64,000 bases of DNA, taken from NCBI RefSeq assembly GCF_000004075.3, contig NW_022279584.1, positions 90,365 through 154,364 on the forward strand, written 5' to 3'. A program made the position numbers and the translations under genes. The DNA is from Cucumis sativus. Its lineage: Eukaryota > Streptophyta > Magnoliopsida > Cucurbitales > Cucurbitaceae. The first letter of the stretch is position 1; each line of letters starts with the position of its first letter. Below the pieces are notes generated by a model, which saw nothing but the letters and a program-made list of their open reading frames with translations, was not told the DNA's origin and ran no database searches. Positions 35,086-44,874 of this stretch are shown here, one piece after another.

Positions 35086-35822
35086 AATTTATGTCCTAAA
35101 ACAGAACAAGAATTCTAACCAACGATAACAAAAAAATCCACCTTAACCCTTGATCCATGCCGTCCATTGGGAGGTACAGCACTGGACATGATTGAGAACT
35201 ATCGGTTCCCAGCCGCAAGTTTCGACATCGACAAAGATTTTCCAAGGGAAATGAAAATTTTGGAAATGGGTAGTGAAGAAAAATAAGGTTGAAAGGATTT
35301 TGTTTGGAGAGTGGACAAAATTATGACCGATGTGGAGAAAAGGGAACATATGGGGTTCGGTTTACAGGGATTTTTCTTAAGGATTGTTGGAATAACAAAG
35401 AGATTGTGAGGAGATTTAAGGGCAACGACAAGAATGGCAGAATGTTAAATCCCAAAAGACTAAATGGCCAATTGAATGTTTAAGTAGATTGATTTGCCTG
35501 TTAGCTGTTTTCTTGCTTCTTTACGGAAATGGGGTAGAAAGAGTAGAACGATGACATAGTTCACTTTGTTTTTCTCTTTACAAAGTAGCCAATGACTTAA
35601 AAGAAAGACATTGCACAACAAGACCATTAGAAAATAATATACGTAAGAAAGAATACAACGTAAGCAGAAAAGAAATGGAAGAAAAATACCCCAAAACTTC
35701 AAAATGCAATATGATCATAACAAATTTGTATCATCATGAACAGATCGAACAAACTCCAAAACAGATTTTGCAGTGGGCTTCCGACTCAAATAAACAGCCT
35801 CCATGCTTGCCAAATTCCTAAA
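35086..35822 (-). pseudogene. DUF1338-like gene fragment, copy B
   Basis: Minus strand. The exon 1 region (about 35340-35140) ends at the usual splice context (complement of CCTTAACCCTTGATCC), but its open frame is shifted. Exon 2 (about 35820-35690) includes AVYLSRKPTAKS and ends before GTATTTTTC. The block starts right at the end of the 162-bp array, after a 23-bp scrap of copia LTR (35080-35102). Confidence 0.55.
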
Positions 35823-35897
35823 GGCAGCGCAATTAAGCAGTAACCATCAATTCAAAACAACAGGAAAGACAGAAAGAGTTGCAATGCGTTAGTTTAC

Positions 35898-36010
35898 TGT
35901 TTCAGATCGCTTTAGAAGGGGACCCTGCAACAAATTCCGACCAGACCCAGAGGCCAGCTGCCGCTTGATCTTCTCCAAACTGTCCCCGGCATCTTCCGCT
36001 CTCTCCACCA
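35898..36010 (-). pseudogene. Exon of a SWAP70-like PH-domain protein gene
   Basis: The minus strand encodes DSLEKIKRQLASGSGRNLLQ and GPLLKRSET, then a GTAAAC splice donor (35897-35892). From memory this matches the N-terminal part of plant SWAP70-like pleckstrin-homology proteins (At2g30880 type), which bind phospholipids. Only this exon is present. The frame is open through the exon. The upstream side (TGTTGTTGGTGGAG) may be the acceptor region. Confidence 0.6.
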
Positions 36011-36059
36011 ACAACAATCATAAATTAAAAACATGTTGAGCCAACAAAGATACACACCA

Positions 36060-36590
36060 GCAAACTTTTGAACATAGGACCCTCCTAAACTACTCACTTT
36101 TGAACATAGGACTTCCCCAACTATCTACTCACTTCTGAACATACAACCTTGATAGAACACTTATGTACTGTTTCTATTATATTGATATTTGAGACTTAAA
36201 GTTGCAATAGAAAGAAAATTACAGAGAAATTACAAACAACAAGCAAAGAAACCCTCCTAATCCAAAACAGAAATAAACACAATTCAAAATACTACAATTA
36301 AAACCAGAACAATTCTGGCAGGCCCTTCCTTTTACTAAAAACTGCCTGCCCTTTCCCATCTCCCTCTCATCCATTTAACTTCCTGTTTTAGATAACTGTC
36401 ATCCTTTTGAATAAGTAACTGTGTTGATTACTAACGTGCCTTACTTTCCTTTCTTCTATTATAAGTAAAATAACAATGGTGGTCTAACAGACCTCCTAAA
36501 CTATCCACTCTAGAGCATGTTAAATCACCAATTCATCCAAAAACTAATGACGTAAATGTAATATTATATCTTCAACGTAAATGTAAATGT
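36060..36590. repeat. Dispersed repeat R, uninterrupted copy
   Basis: Matches 18180-18364 plus 23741-24100 without the Reina element, and so shows the pre-insertion sequence. Non-coding. Confidence 0.85.
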
Positions 36591-36599
36591 AAACTAATG

Positions 36600-36869
36600 A
36601 CACTACAAGTGATTTTGAAACTAAGACATTGAAGCAGTCTGTTAGGAAGGGTGATGGAACCAGCAAGAGTGGGGGGAGTTCTTTAAAACAATCAGAGGTC
36701 AAGAGAAAGAAGGGATCAGCTAAATCTATTTCTGGAAAAAACGTGAAAAGATTGTCAGGTGATGATGATAAAAAGGAAACCACACCCGTGCTGAAACCAG
36801 CCTCCAAAAATTGGAAGTAAATCAAAGGATCAAGGCACTCTTGAAATTGGAAGTAAACTTGGTAGCACA
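36600..36869 (+). pseudogene. Lys/Ser-rich exon fragment, perhaps from a PDS5-like cohesion gene
   Basis: The plus strand encodes TLKQSVRKGDGTSKSGGSSL and onward to KKGSAKSISGKNVKRLSGDD, then a stop at 36818-36820. Repeated basic and serine-rich motifs resemble the unstructured tail of plant PDS5-type proteins, but low complexity makes this uncertain. The fragment joins the DUF1338-like block at about 36868 through a short shared GGGAATACG. Confidence 0.3.
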
Positions 36870-38860
36870 GGGAATACGGGGGTTCGGCTTACAGGGATTT
36901 TTCTTAATGATTGTTGGAAGAACAAAGAGATTGTGAGGAGATTTAAGGGTAACGACACAAATGCAGAATGTTAAATCCAAAAAGGCAAAATGGCCAATTG
37001 AATATTTAAGGAAGTTTGATCTGCCTGCTAGCTGTTTTCTTTCTTCTTTATGGAAATGCTGCAGAAAGAGTACAACGATGAAATAGTGCATATTGTGTTT
37101 CTCTTTACAAAGTAACCAATGACTTACAAGAAAGACACCATACATATGAAAAACTAAAAAATTTGCAGAAATTGAAAATGATACTGGAAGGAGAAAAGAA
37201 ATGGAAGAAAAATACCCTAAAAGTTGCAAGTGCAATAGGATCATAACAGATTGGTATCATCACGAACAGATCGAACAAACTCCAAAACAGATTTTGCAGT
37301 GGGCGTCCAACTAAAAAATAAACAGCATCCATGCTCGCCAAAACGTTCCTAAGAAGTGACACCATTTCACAACAAGTAGCCAATGACTTAAAAGAAAGAT
37401 ATTGCACAACAAGTGACCATTAGAAAATAATAAACAGAAGAAAGAATAAAAAGATAAGCGGAAATTGGAAGAAGAAAAGAAATGGAAGAAAAATACCCCA
37501 AAACTTCAAAATGCAGTATGATCATAACAAATTTGTATCATCATGGACAGATCGAACAAACTCCAAAACAGATTTTGCAGCGGGCTTCCGACTCAGATAA
37601 ACCGCCTCCATGCTCCCCAAAACGTTCCCAAGAAAGGATTCAGCTCCCTACAAAAAACAATGTAACTAACTCAAGGTAAAAAAAAAAAAAAAAACAGAAC
37701 AAGAACACTAACCAACTTTTAAGGAATCAGCTCCCTGCCAACATGCATCACACCCCATAACTTTAATTTCTTCAAATAGAAAGGATTTAACTCAAAGTAA
37801 AAAAAAAACAGAACACAAACTCTAACCAACAAAAATAGAAAAACCAACCTTAACCCTTGATCCTTGCCGTCCATCGGGAGGTTCAGCACTGGACATGATC
37901 GAGAACATTCGGTTCCCAGCCACAGGTTTGGCCATCGACAAAGATTTTCAGAGGGAAATGAAATTTTTGGAAATGGGTAGTGAACAAAAGTAAGGCTGAA
38001 ATGATTTTGTTTGGAGAGTGGGCAAAATTCTGGCGAGTGAGGAGAAAAGGGAATACGTGGGGTTCGGCCTACAGGGATTTTTCTTAACGATTGTTGGAAG
38101 AACAAAGAGATTGTGAGGAGATTTAAGGGTAACGACACAAATGCAGAATGTTAAATCCAAAAAGGCAAAATGGCCAATTGAATATTTAAGGAAGTTTGAT
38201 CTGCCTGCTAGCTGTTTTCTTGCTTCTTTATGGAAATGTTGCAGAAAGAGTAGAACGATGACATAGTGCATAATGTGTTTCTCTTTACAAAGTAACCAAT
38301 GACTTACAAGAAAGACACCACACAACAAATGACCATTGGAAAACAATATACATATGAAAAACTAAAAAATTTGCAGAAATTGAAAATGAAACTGGAAGTA
38401 GAAAAGAAATGGAAGAAAAATACCCTAAAAGTTGCAAGTGCAATAGGATCATAACAGATTGGTATCATCACGAACAGATCGAACAAACTCCAAAACAGAT
38501 TTTGCAGTGGGCGTCCAACTAAAATAAACAGCATCCATGCTCGCCAAAACGTTCCTAAGAAGTGACACCATTTCACAACAAGTAGCCAATGACTTAAAAG
38601 AAAGCTATTGCACAACAAGTGACCATTAGAAAATAATATACAGAAGAAAGAATAAAAAGATAAGCAGAAATTGGAAGAAGAAAAGAAATGGAAGAAAAAT
38701 ACCCCAAAACTTCAAAATGCAGTATGATCATAACAAATTTGTATCATCATGGACAGATCGAACAAACTCCAAAACAGATTTTGCAGCAGGCTTCCAACTC
38801 AAATAAACAACCTCCATGCTCCCCAAAACGTTCCTAAGAAAAGATTCAGCTCCCTACCAA
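36870..38860 (-). pseudogene. Cluster of DUF1338-like gene fragments (copies C-F)
   Basis: Minus strand. Exon-2-type pieces lie at about 37350-37209, 37655-37490, 38558-38418 and 38855-38698. A fuller exon 1 lies at about 38075-37855, with the start region and the GGTTCAGCACTGGACATG context of its end. The block 36880-37660 repeats as 38070-38860 with an offset of about 1.19 kb, so this is a local tandem duplication. Exons carry frameshifts; introns and upstream flank are included in every unit. A 17-base A run lies at about 37680. Confidence 0.6.
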
Positions 38861-39088
38861 TAAATTTTAAAGTATATGTAAATTTTAGATATTAAGTAAA
38901 AAAGAGAATATGTAAGTTGAATTTTAATCGGTAAGAATATGGATGTCTAGAAACAAATTTTTAATTTTTTAAAAGTTGATTGATAATTATTTGATTTCTT
39001 TAAATTCAACAACAACATAAAATTCGATAAGAGAAGGTTGTCACATGCTTGAGTATGTGTTGAATCAAATATGGACTCTCGGGCAAGG
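38861..39088. other. Unassigned AT-rich spacer
   Basis: No motif recognised. It ends at the abrupt start of the Reina fragment. Confidence 0.3.
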
Positions 39089-39761
39089 GTGTATCTTGGC
39101 CATATAATTTCGGGCAAGGGGTAGAGGTTGATCCCGAGAAAATTAGATCTATCAAAGAATGGCCCGTGCCCACTAATGTCCGTGAAGTTCGTGGATTTCT
39201 TGGGTTGACAGGATATTATCGAAGATTTGTAATGAATTATGGAAGTGTGGCTGCTCCTTTGACTCAACTATTGAAGAAAGGAGCATATGAATGGACTGTT
39301 GCAGCTGCTGAAGCTTTTGAGAATTTAAAGATGGCTACGATGACTCTCCCAAACTTAGCACTGCCAAATTTTTCCTTACCATTTGAAATAGAGACCGATG
39401 CTTCTGGATACGGGGTAGGTGCTGTCTTAATTCAAAATCATCGGCCAATTGCTTATTTTGAGCCAGACATTAGCTATGAGGGATCGTGCTAAACCAGTTT
39501 ATGAACGGGAATTAATGGCTGTAGTTTTGGCTGTGCAACGCTGTAGACCTTATCTTTTGGGCAAGAGGTTTGTAGTGAAAACTGATCAACGATCATTGAA
39601 ACTTTTATTGGAACAAAGGGTTATCCAACCTCAACATCAGAGGTGGATTGCTAAGCTTCTTGGCTACAATTTTGATGTCGTGTATAAACCGGGACTAGAA
39701 AACAAAGCAGCAGATGCCTTGTCTCGTGTCCCTCCTACTGCCCAACTTAATCAACTTACTG
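39089..39761 (+). pseudogene. Reina pol fragment: reverse transcriptase end and RNase H (left copy)
   Basis: Starts in [20 protein letters not shown], then [33 protein letters not shown] and [15 protein letters not shown]. One frameshift occurs where the frame reads YFEPDISYE against [10 protein letters not shown] (about 39462). The same lesion is in 47358-48029, so both come from one already broken ancestor. Identity between the copies is very high by eye. This family is related to, but clearly diverged from, the element at 18365. Confidence 0.9.
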
Positions 39762-40540
39762 TTGAGATCAGTTAAATTGGCAGTCCCCAACACTGAAGTT
39801 GACCCTAAATTAGTCCCAGAAATTAATGGGATGGATCTGAATTTCTTGTTCAATGATGAAGATATTCTCCCTATTAAAATTCCCCTCGATTTGCCTAAAG
39901 ATTTAGTGTCTATAGTCGGTGATTGTGGAATCATTCTGGCTTAAATTATTCACATGGTTTCTCTCATGGAAATTCCATTGCAAAATGGAAGGTTCACTTG
40001 GTCTAGAGACGGTAATTCTCCTTGAAGATCATTATTAGACAGATTCTTCATAAATCAGATGTGGGATGTTTGTTTTGAAAATTCTCGGGTTTCTCGAAAA
40101 GCACGCATCTTCTCGGATCACTTTCCTTTATTCTTGGAGGCTGGTTCTTTTCTTTGGGGTCCCTCTCCTTTTCGGTTTTGTAACAGCTGGTTGGTGTCCA
40201 GTGATTCTAATCAGATTATTGTTGAAACAGTGAGCAACTCTAACTTCCAGGGATGGGCTGGTTTCATTCTTCATGAGCAGTTGAGATCAGTTAAATTGGC
40301 AGTAAAAGCTTGGAATATTGCTGCGCAAGCTAAGGTAAAAAAAAAAAACAGAGAAATCCTTGATGTCAAAATTAGAAAAATATGATTCTGTGGCTGAGTT
40401 GATTGGATTAAATCAAGAAGAGTTGAATTCTAGAGTTGCTTTGCAAGCGGAATTACTTAGTATTTATCAAAACGAAGAGCGTAATTTATTCAGAAGAGTA
40501 AACTCAATTGGCTTTCTTCGGGTGATGAGAATACCATATC
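39762..40540 (+). mobile_element. LINE-derived insert inside the Reina fragment
   Basis: The insert lies between the RNase H end and the second half of the integrase zinc finger, same strand. 39762-39948 is of unknown coding content (PNTEVDPKLVPEINGM). 39954-40303 encodes the C-terminal part of a plant LINE endonuclease (NGRFTWSRDG, LLDRFFINQMW, SDHFPLFLEAGSFLWGPSPF). 40304-40537 is the linker before LINE reverse transcriptase (KAWNIAA..., ELLSIYQNEE). The 23-base string starting TTGAGATCAGTTAAATTGG occurs at both 39762 and 40281. About 300 bp of Reina sequence is missing at the insert. Confidence 0.8.
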
Positions 40541-41677
40541 CGCACCTATGTTGCTGAATGTTCCGTGTGTCAACAAGCCAAATACTTGTCTTTAACTCCG
40601 GCTGGTTTTCTTCAAGCATTACCCATTCCGGACCGTGTGTGGGAAGATATTAGTATGGATTTTATTGAGGGCCTCCCCAAATCCGAGGGTTATGATGTTA
40701 TATTGGTAGTTGCGGATCTTCTTTCCAAGTATGCACATTTCATCCCCTTGAAACATCCATTTGGTGCAAAAGTGGTTGCTGCTGTTTTTATGCGAGAGAT
40801 TATTCGTTTGCATGGATGCCCCTGAAGTATAGTGGCGGATCGTGATCGTATTTTCACAAGTCTATTATGGGAAGAGTTGTGGAGGTTGTTGGAAACTCAG
40901 TTGAGACGAAGCACCACTTACCACCCCCAAACAGATGGTCAAACGGAAGTTGTCAATCGAGGGGTGGAGACATATCTAGGGTATTTTTCTATGAACACAC
41001 CTAAACAATGGGTTAAATGGCTAGCTTGGGCTGAATTGAGCTATAATACAACAGTCCGTACAGCCACATTGATGACCCCCTTCGAGGCCCTCTATGGGCG
41101 ACCACCCCCCTCTATATTACCATATGTGAAGGGCTCGAGCCGGGTGAATGATGAAGTAGACCATTTGATGAAAGAAAGAGATGAAATTTTGGGCGTTTTG
41201 AAGGCCAATTTACTGAAAGCACAGCAGCGAATGGTCAAATATGCTAATGCTAAAAGACGGGAGGTGCAGTTTGAGGTTCATGATTGGGTTTATGTGAAGT
41301 TACGCCCTTACCGACAGTCCTCTCTCAGCCGTTTTAAGCACTCCAAATTGGCCCCAAGATTCATTGGTTCATTTATGATCGTGGCACGAATTCGTTTCGT
41401 TGCATACCGTTTGGCCCTTCCCAAGGAATCGCTTATACACCCGGTCTTTCATGTTTCTGTTCTTCGCAAGGTCGTGGGTTCAAACAGGCCATTATTCCCA
41501 ATTTCAAAAGATTTGGCTGCTGATTTGTCTATGCAAGTGTCTCCGGTAGAAGTATTGGGAGTTCGCAAAACAATAGAAAAGGAGGACAACTTAGAAGTTT
41601 TGATCCGTTGGAGTGAGGGGACACTTGAAAGTGCAACGTGGGAACAAGCTGCTCTTATTCAAGAAACAGTTTCCTGA
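40541..41677 (+). pseudogene. Reina pol fragment: integrase and chromodomain
   Basis: Resumes with [14 protein letters not shown], then [13 protein letters not shown], a stop TGA at 40823-40825 (HGCP then stop), ADRDRIFTS, and [19 protein letters not shown]. From 40832 it is open for 281 residues through [26 protein letters not shown] and the chromodomain (VLIRWSEGTLESATWEQA) to the stop near 41675. The zinc-finger histidines are lost with the insert. The long open stretch suggests fairly recent decay. Confidence 0.9.
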
Positions 41678-41701
41678 ATTCCACCTTGAGGACAAGGTGG
41701 C

Positions 41702-42008
41702 TATTTGGGGGCGGGTAATGATAGACCTCCCATAGTAAAGGTGTATTCCCGTAGAGACAAGAATAGGAAGAAGAAAGAATGATTGAGAGTTAGTTGATAT
41801 TTTTCTATTTGTGTGGGCCCTTAGGAATGTGTTTGTTAGAGTGGGGCCAAGTATTTTGTTATTTCTCTAAGCAATTACTTAAGTTTCTTGAGTGGGAGGG
41901 TATGGGTATCTTGATTTTGGTATAGACTCTCATTAGAGAAGTGTGTAGAGATTGGGGAGCTCTCAAATCCTCCCCCACAGTTGATAAATAAAATTTTGGC
42001 TAAAGCCT
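41702..42008 (+). mobile_element. Polypurine tract and truncated 3' LTR of the Reina fragment
   Basis: Purine run ATTTGGGGGCGGG at 41702-41714, then the LTR start TGATAGACC at 41719, the same start as the intact Reina LTR. Similarity to an LTR ends around 42008 without a TCTATCA end. Confidence 0.65.
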
Positions 42009-42239
42009 TGACAAAAGCTAATGTAGAACATCCCCCTTCTTTATGTTTCTTGAGTTTTATCCTAGAGGAGGTGTTTGAATTACCATTTTTATAGTTTAGG
42101 ATTAGTTATTTGAATTAACAATTTTGTATCTTGAGTTAGTTATAAGTAAACTAACTCAACCCCAAGTTAGTTTAACAACTCTTGTAATCTCCAACTTATA
42201 AAAAGGCTTCTCATTTTCATTAATAAATGATAAAAAAAA
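42009..42239 (+). mobile_element. Probable LTR-derived segment with TATA box and A-rich end
   Basis: Contains TTATAAAAAGGCTTCTCATT and AATAAATGATAAAAAAAAA. This looks like the promoter/polyadenylation region of another LTR or a polyadenylated insert. Family unknown. Confidence 0.35.
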
Positions 42240-44038
42240 AGGCATTATACATAAAGATTTCCTAGCTTGCAATTATAGCATCAAAAGCAATATACAGTTC
42301 AGATGAGACTTTATTCCAGTATAGAGTAGCTCTGTAATTGCAGATCAAGAAAGTGAATGTAGCATGGAAATCCCAAATTCAACATTTGGAAGTTAGCAAT
42401 TGACAATCTCATTAGTAGGCAGTGCACCCATAATAAAATGTAAGATTTTTAGAACCCTAAAAATTCAAGTAACTTGCAACTAGTCATTGTCATGACCATC
42501 AATACTACGATTAGTGGATCAGCACAAAATACAAAACAGTAAGACAGTAAATCTTTAAAAACCTTACTTCTGTTTTAACTTGCTCAAGAAGAATGTTGCA
42601 AAAAGTATATCAACAAGAATTCCTTCAAACATGACCTACAGGAAGAAGGGTAAGACAACAACAACATCCTGTCAAAAATCATTTAATGTGATTGAGATCT
42701 TTTAGCATGACTGCTTGAGAACTTTTAGCACAACCGGGCAGCAACTTCAATAACAGAAAAACATGCATAATGTAGGAAGACAGCAGATTTCAAATTATGA
42801 CATTGTATTTATGAATGTCAGGCGATTCATTGATGTTCCAAAATTCAACCAAAGTATGGGGTGAAAGATATATAAGAATCTTCCATGATAAGGCCAAGAC
42901 CAGGATATCCTTATCCAAAAAAAGAAAAAACTAATCAACCAAAGTAAATTCCATGTATGATTGGGAATTATGGCCATACCTTTGCCAAAAGAACTTCGAG
43001 GAAATGGAAAAACTGGAGATGTTGCTCATGTATCATTCCCGAACCAGGATTGGGGTAGAGCAAATGGTCAGCAATTTGCTGGATTACCAAGCAGAAAATA
43101 ACTTATATTAGAAAAAATGAACAATACATACCCACATATTACTGAAATTTTATGAAATAGATTTCAAGCAACCAATTTTTATATTGAAATGTGATCTCAC
43201 AACTATTTTTATTTTGAAAAGCGATTTCAAACAACTATGGCTGTCTCATCACGCTTCATGTTATCCAATAATACTACAGGATTAACAAAGCCATGCCATG
43301 CTAATAATAAGGAATGTCGTGATAACCTTAAATAAACCATACTGCACGTCAAAGGCTGCCCGTGTAATGTTCTCCATGACATCTTTAAAAATACCACCAC
43401 CATCAATTCCTGCCTCCTCAACTCCAAATTCATTAACAAAAGACACACGTATCTGCATGCAGAAAAGTGAAGCAATTGACCCAACACAAACAAGAAAAAA
43501 CTAATAAACAATTACAAGTAACTCTGCAACTATAGGATGCAGAAGAGGGAAGGGGTCGTTTTCACGAGGGCAAAGAAAAAGATAGAAAAAAGCAAGATAA
43601 CAATTTCATTTTTCATAAATCATGGAAGTCTGAAATTACCGATCCTCGAAGATCAACTTCAGACAATGCACTCATCTGACTGAAAGCATCTTCCAATATA
43701 TGATTTCGTCGAATTCTAAACCGGTTTCTGGCAAAAACAGCAAGAGATCCATTCCTTTGCCTAGCTGCTGCTAGTTGTGTCTGTGAAATGAGTTATAGAG
43801 AAAGTAACCATAAATAAAAAATATCTTACATATTTCTATAACTAACAGTCATCCAAGAAATTCAATATTGTGGATAAGGAAACCAAAAAAATAACTTGCT
43901 TACAGTGAAAATCTTAACCCTGCTAGTAAACGGTACTAAAAAGGGAACTCGCTTGTGTATATCATTTGCTCTGGTATTTTCTATCACTGCCTACAAAGAA
44001 ACAAGGCCAAGTAAATAATTAGAATTACGATCAGATAG
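42240..44038 (-). pseudogene. UPL7-like HECT E3 ubiquitin ligase gene fragment, five exons
   Basis: Minus strand, in gene order. Exon 43990-43904 has NDIHKRVPFLVPFTSRVKIF. Exon 43780-43640 has TQLAAARQRNGSLAVFARNR and EDAFSQMSALSEVDLRGS. Exon 43452-43327 has FVNEFGVEEAGIDGGGIFKD. Exon 43078-42980 has ADHLLYPNPGSGMIHEQHLQ. Exon 42635-42568 has MFEGILVDILFATFFLSKLK. These are the linker and N-lobe of a HECT ligase of the plant UPL6/UPL7 type, from memory UPL7; the ligase transfers ubiquitin through a C-lobe cysteine, which is not present here. All GT/AG splice sites are intact and no stop or shift interrupts the ~174 codons. Introns are retained. The fragment is cut by a LINE piece upstream and by LTR-like sequence downstream. 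Confidence 0.8.
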
Positions 44039-44382
44039 TGGTTTCTCTCATGGAAATTCCATTGCAAAATGGAAGGTTCACTTGGTCTAGAGACGGTAAT
44101 TCTCCTTGAAGATCATTATTAGACTGATTCTTCATAAATCAGATGTGGGATATTTGTTTTGAAAATTCTCGGGTTTCTCGAAAAGCACGCATCTTCTCGG
44201 ATCACTTTCCTTTATTCTTGGAGGCTGGTTCTTTTCTTTGGGGTCCCTCTCCTTTTCGGTTTTGTAACAGCTGGTTGGTGTCCAGTGATTCTAATCAGAT
44301 TATTGTTGAAACAGTGAGCAACTCTAACTTCCAGGGATGGGCTGGTTTCATTCTTCATGAGCAGTTGAGATCAGTTAAATTG
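44039..44382 (+). mobile_element. LINE endonuclease C-terminal fragment, second copy
   Basis: Nearly identical to 39954-40298 (TGGTTTCTCTCATGGAAATT through TTGAGATCAGTTAAATTG). It encodes the same NGRFTWSRDG...SDHFPLFLEAG block and diverges sharply after 44382. Confidence 0.9.
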
Positions 44383-44768
44383 TTAGTTGATTATGTTCAA
44401 ACCAAATTTCTGGTAAAATGGCCTTTACTGCATTTAACCAAATCAATCTTGGTTTCTTCTTGAGAATGGGACATGAAATAAGCTGGACCGCGTTCTCCTA
44501 AATCTATAGTCGAAAACCCAATTCAAATGAAGATAGCCAAGTAAGCCAAAACCAACACTTCTTTGCATGTAGGCAGGAGAAGAAAATATGATGTAAATCT
44601 TCTAAAGCATGCAAACACAAGGGACAAACATGAGGAGATAAACTGAGAAAGGGAGGTTTCATTTGCAAAACTTCTGCACAGTTCATAGTCCATTTCGCAT
44701 TCTCCAAAGCGTGATATTCACTCTTCTAGGGCTTTCTGTCTTCCAAATTGTCGAGTACTTTGTTTTCA
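44383..44768 (-). mobile_element. LINE zinc-binding domain fragment, inverted
   Basis: The minus strand 44707-44504 encodes LSPHVCPLCLHALEDLHHIF then FSCLHAKKCWFW, the zf-RVT domain at the C-terminus of plant LINE reverse transcriptases. It is opposite in orientation to the endonuclease piece beside it, so the LINE parts were rearranged. The parts 44383-44500 and 44715-44768 are not recognised. Confidence 0.65.
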
Positions 44769-44849
44769 AGACTGTGTTAGAACATGTTTGGCTGATTAAT
44801 AAATTAGTAGAACACACTATTTGGTGTTCTATCATTTTGGTATCGGAGA
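44769..44849 (+). promoter_or_regulatory. Reina 5' LTR tail and primer-binding site
   Basis: The LTR end GGTGTTCTATCA reaches 44834, as in the intact Reina LTR. TGGTATCGGAGA at 44838-44849 corresponds to the tRNA-Met primer site with two changes. Most of the LTR is missing. Confidence 0.7.
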
Positions 44850-44874
44850 AATCGAATCTGTGAAGTTCTATATC

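Noticed and set aside
35080-35102. A second copia LTR insertion
   Set aside because: Only 23 bases match the LTR start at 5797. It is treated as a scrap at a rearrangement junction.
36301-36345. Helitron 3' hairpin at the GGCAGG...CCTGCC inverted repeat
   Set aside because: The loop is too long and no CTRR end followed by a T lies just downstream.
36600-36612. CACTACAAG as the terminus of another CACTA element
   Set aside because: Only nine bases match, no subterminal repeats follow, and the sequence runs into Lys/Ser-rich coding sequence.
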